64,000 nt of DNA from Undaria pinnatifida (Eukaryota; Sar; Phaeophyceae; Laminariales; Alariaceae), in NCBI GenBank assembly GCA_012845835.1, contig JABAKD010000015.1, positions 9,425,967-9,489,966 on the forward strand, given 5' to 3'. Below, in pieces: positions 61,852 to 64,000 of this stretch. The position numbers and the translations under genes were made by a program. Numbering within the stretch: position 1 is the stretch's first letter; every line of letters begins with the position of its first letter. The notes below the pieces were generated by a model. That model did not search any database, was not told the DNA's origin, and saw only the letters and a program-made list of their open reading frames with translations.

Positions 61852-62688
61852 TTGGTTGATGTAACAGATTTGAACAAATCGGTACGTAAATTCACCAATC
61901 AGCACCCCTCTCAAAAACCGAACCGAAACCACAACCCTATTAACTGTAGTGTAGTGCCTTCTTCCCGCCCGCTATTGATGAAAAACAAATCACGCAATAG
62001 CGGAAAAAATCACCACGAGGTGCAATCAGACCGCCGACACCGGCTCCTGCGAGGTTCCGAAAAAACATCAAGAAGAAAAACAATAACAAAGAAAATTTGT
62101 TACAAGCACACCCACTCCACCCGCCTGCTCTGCTTGTCCGTGCACTTTGAGTTCGAGAGCGCTAGACACGACGTTTTGCTTCACACACCCCTGCCTACCC
62201 CCCCTCCCCCCTCTAATACCCCCCCAACATACAGAAATTTGGTCTCCGAGAAAAAAAAAATCAAGCACCCACGACTCTTTCGCCGTGTACTCCTGTCGAC
62301 TGTCCCTGCCCCGCGTGCGCTACCTTACGGACGCGGGCGGTGCCCGGCTCACTGCTTTGGGAAGGAGCGACAAGGGCATGTGCCTCCTCAGCTGTCAGTT
62401 AACGACGTTATCCGTTTTTTCTCAAACAGCTACTCTGTCAAGGGCATACCTCAGCTGTCATTCAACGACTCCATCCACTTTTTCCCCGATACAGCTATAT
62501 TCCTTCCAATCCGTTTCCCGCCCAATCCCATCTCACACTCCCCTCACGAAGGCAACAACAAAATTCACCTGAGCAAGTCCCTGTCAAGCACAGGACATGT
62601 TTTCCAAAACATCACCCCACCTCGGATACAAGAGCCGCGAACAAAACACGCAAAATTCTCCACAAACCCCACCTTCACAAAAAAGTGA
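61852..62688 (+). CDS. Unassigned 278-codon open frame
   Basis: Open for 278 codons but starts at TTG; the first ATG is about 120 bases in. The sequence is basic and Pro/Ser-rich, with an internal duplication PQLSVNDVIRFFS / PQLSFNDSIHFFP (about 62393-62500) that is also a 60-bp DNA duplication. No domain recognised. C-rich, stop-poor DNA could keep such a frame open by chance. Confidence 0.25.
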   Translation: MVDVTDLNKSVRKFTNQHPSQKPNRNHNPINCSVVPSSRPLLMKNKSRNSGKNHHEVQSDRRHRLLRGSEKTSRRKTITKKICYKHTHSTRLLCLSVHFEFESARHDVLLHTPLPTPPPPSNTPPTYRNLVSEKKKIKHPRLFRRVLLSTVPAPRALPYGRGRCPAHCFGKERQGHVPPQLSVNDVIRFFSNSYSVKGIPQLSFNDSIHFFPDTAIFLPIRFPPNPISHSPHEGNNKIHLSKSLSSTGHVFQNITPPRIQEPRTKHAKFSTNPTFTKK

Positions 62689-62849
62689 CATACACTCCCT
62701 CTCCCGTCCCCCCCGCCCCCCCCCTGCCCCACTTCGCACCCATTCCCGTATTCGATTCCCCAAAATCTAACCCAAACGACGCGCGAAGTCGGACGATGTA
62801 AATACATAGCGGTAAAAGCAGCTGGGGGAATAGAGGGGGGGGGGGGGGG

Positions 62850-63790
62850 GGGAACCCTTCTACCACTGCACCACGGGTGTGTCCAATAGGGTATATACTC
62901 TAGGGTACCCGAGTATCAGACCTGGCTGCTTCGGTCATTACTCTCCGGTACATACCTGGGATACCCTCCAGACTCTTTTTATAACTGCACCAAGAGTGTG
63001 TTCAATAGGGTATATACTCTAGGGTGCCCGAGTACCAAACCTGGCTACGTCAGTCCTTATACTCAGGTATTCGCTCGACCACCTTCCAGAGTCCTTCCAC
63101 AGCTGCACCAAGAGTGTGTCCAATAGGGTATACCAGTATACTCTAGGGTACCCGAGTACCAAACCTGGCTGCGTCAGTCCTTGTACTCAAGGAACTTACC
63201 CGGGTACCGTCCAGAGTCATTGGACAACTGCAACAAGGGCGTGTCCAATACGGAATATATTCTATGGGATACCCGAGTACCAAACCAGGCAGCTTCGGTC
63301 CTTATACTTGGGTATTTACCTAGGTAACTTTCAGAGTTCTTTGAAAACTGCACCAAGGGTGTGTCCATTAGGGAATATATACTCTATAGAGTACCCGAGT
63401 AGCAAACCTGGCTGCTTCAGTCCTTACGCCCAGGGACTTACTCGGGTACCGGGTACCTTACAGAGTCCTTCTACAACTGCACCATGGGTGTGTTTCATAG
63501 GGTAGGTATTCTAGGGTACCCGACTACCAAACCTGAATGCTTCAGCCCTCATACTTGGGTACGGTACATACCCGGGTACCTTTCAGAGTCATTTTACAAC
63601 TGCAACAAGGGTGTGTCCAATAGGGTGTCCCAGGTATACTCTACGGTACCCGCGTACCAAACCTGGCTGCTTCGGCCATTTTACTCGGGTATGTACCCGG
63701 GTACGCTCTGGAGTATCACCATAATCGAGTACGTACTCGGGTACCCTCCAGAGCATCGTTATACTTGGGTATATACCCGAGTATATACCC
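62850..63790 (+). repeat. ~122-bp tandem array, seven units, rich in GGTACC
   Basis: Each unit has ctgcaccaagagtgtgtcca, atagggtatatactctaggg, tacccgagtaccaaacctgg and cttcagtcctt. The cctggct word recurs at about 62918, 63039, 63161, 63279, 63401, 63530 and 63658. Units carry dyads around ggtacc and tactcgggta, and degenerate rightwards into short copies of the dyad (63680-63790). Confidence 0.95.
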
Positions 63791-63904
63791 TCCATAGTAG
63801 ACACCTTACACAACACACACTTGAACTGCACCCACCTTCTTGGGGACAAACTTCCTCGTACTCAAGAGTAGGGCAATTTTCGCAGTGTCTAAAGGAGTCA
63901 AACA

Positions 63905-64000
63905 ACGGCAAAATAGTGCCTAACGTGGCAAAATATGACACACATATTGCCACATATATTGCCAAGTATGGCAAAATACTACCAAAACGTTTCAAATTAA
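63905..64000 (+). repeat. TGGCAAAATA short repeats at the window edge
   Basis: acgtggcaaaatatgacaca, attgccacatatattgccaa and gtatggcaaaata: direct and inverted copies of tggcaaaata / tattgcca. Continues beyond the window. Confidence 0.7.

Noticed and set aside
62850-63790. Second regularly spaced array
   Set aside because: Continuous 122-bp tandem repeat, no short repeat/unique spacer pattern.

Overview
This window is eukaryotic nuclear DNA from a repeat-rich genome. The signs are one gene split into short exons by introns of up to about 5 kb, GT-AG junctions (most donors read gtgag), several classes of retrotransposon, SINE-like elements, many mini- and microsatellites and a short TTAGGG-type interstitial tract. 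I see no bacterial operon, rRNA gene or CRISPR. Gene architecture, retroelement classes and base composition would suit a stramenopile alga such as a brown alga, but that is inference and no single feature proves it.

Layout. 1-7230: a CAA-tailed SINE-like repeat, then a nearly complete but decayed Ty1/copia element with two 423-bp LTRs. 7231-10100: mostly unassigned, with two tandem arrays. 10670-18692: coding body of a Ty3/gypsy element (Gag with a Gly-Phe-Ala-Gly-Gln repeat, protease, RT, RNase H, integrase with a D-x35-E triad) that carries an extra domain between RNase H and integrase. That domain has the motif order of a C5-cytosine DNA methyltransferase. 18693-27000: CAG-rich and G-rich low complexity, a 5' fragment of a DIRS-like element, tandem repeats and one copy of a 700-bp dispersed repeat.

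27242-44148 (minus strand): a Spinster-like major facilitator superfamily (MFS) transporter gene. Nine exons can be assembled with compatible reading phases at every junction (about 430 residues, twelve-helix type). The 5' end is missing. Its introns hold a LINE, LINE 3' fragments, copies of the 700-bp repeat, two long inverted repeats, a (CAG)19 tract and a TGACGTG array. The larger inverted repeat (about 39.85-41.33 kb) duplicates head-to-head a protein-coding-like segment that I cannot identify.

44205-45930: satellite of about 95 bp x 16, interrupted by a small A-tailed retroposon. 46000-49865: mostly unassigned, with short dispersed repeats. 49866-52430: a SINE-like repeat followed by a second, longer DIRS-like element (RT palm and RNase H, no recombinase seen). 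52470-53908: a pair of identical 185-bp inverted repeats 1.07 kb apart. 53910-64000: a dense patchwork of short repeats, a tRNA-headed SINE candidate, a possible first exon of a second transporter (57084-57153, minus), a MITE-like hairpin, a CAA microsatellite and a 122-bp tandem array rich in GGTACC.

All autonomous elements look dead: reading frames are broken, and both LTR elements have lost the second Asp of the RT active-site pair. The transporter is the only credible cellular gene. The gypsy element with the methyltransferase-like domain is the most unusual item.
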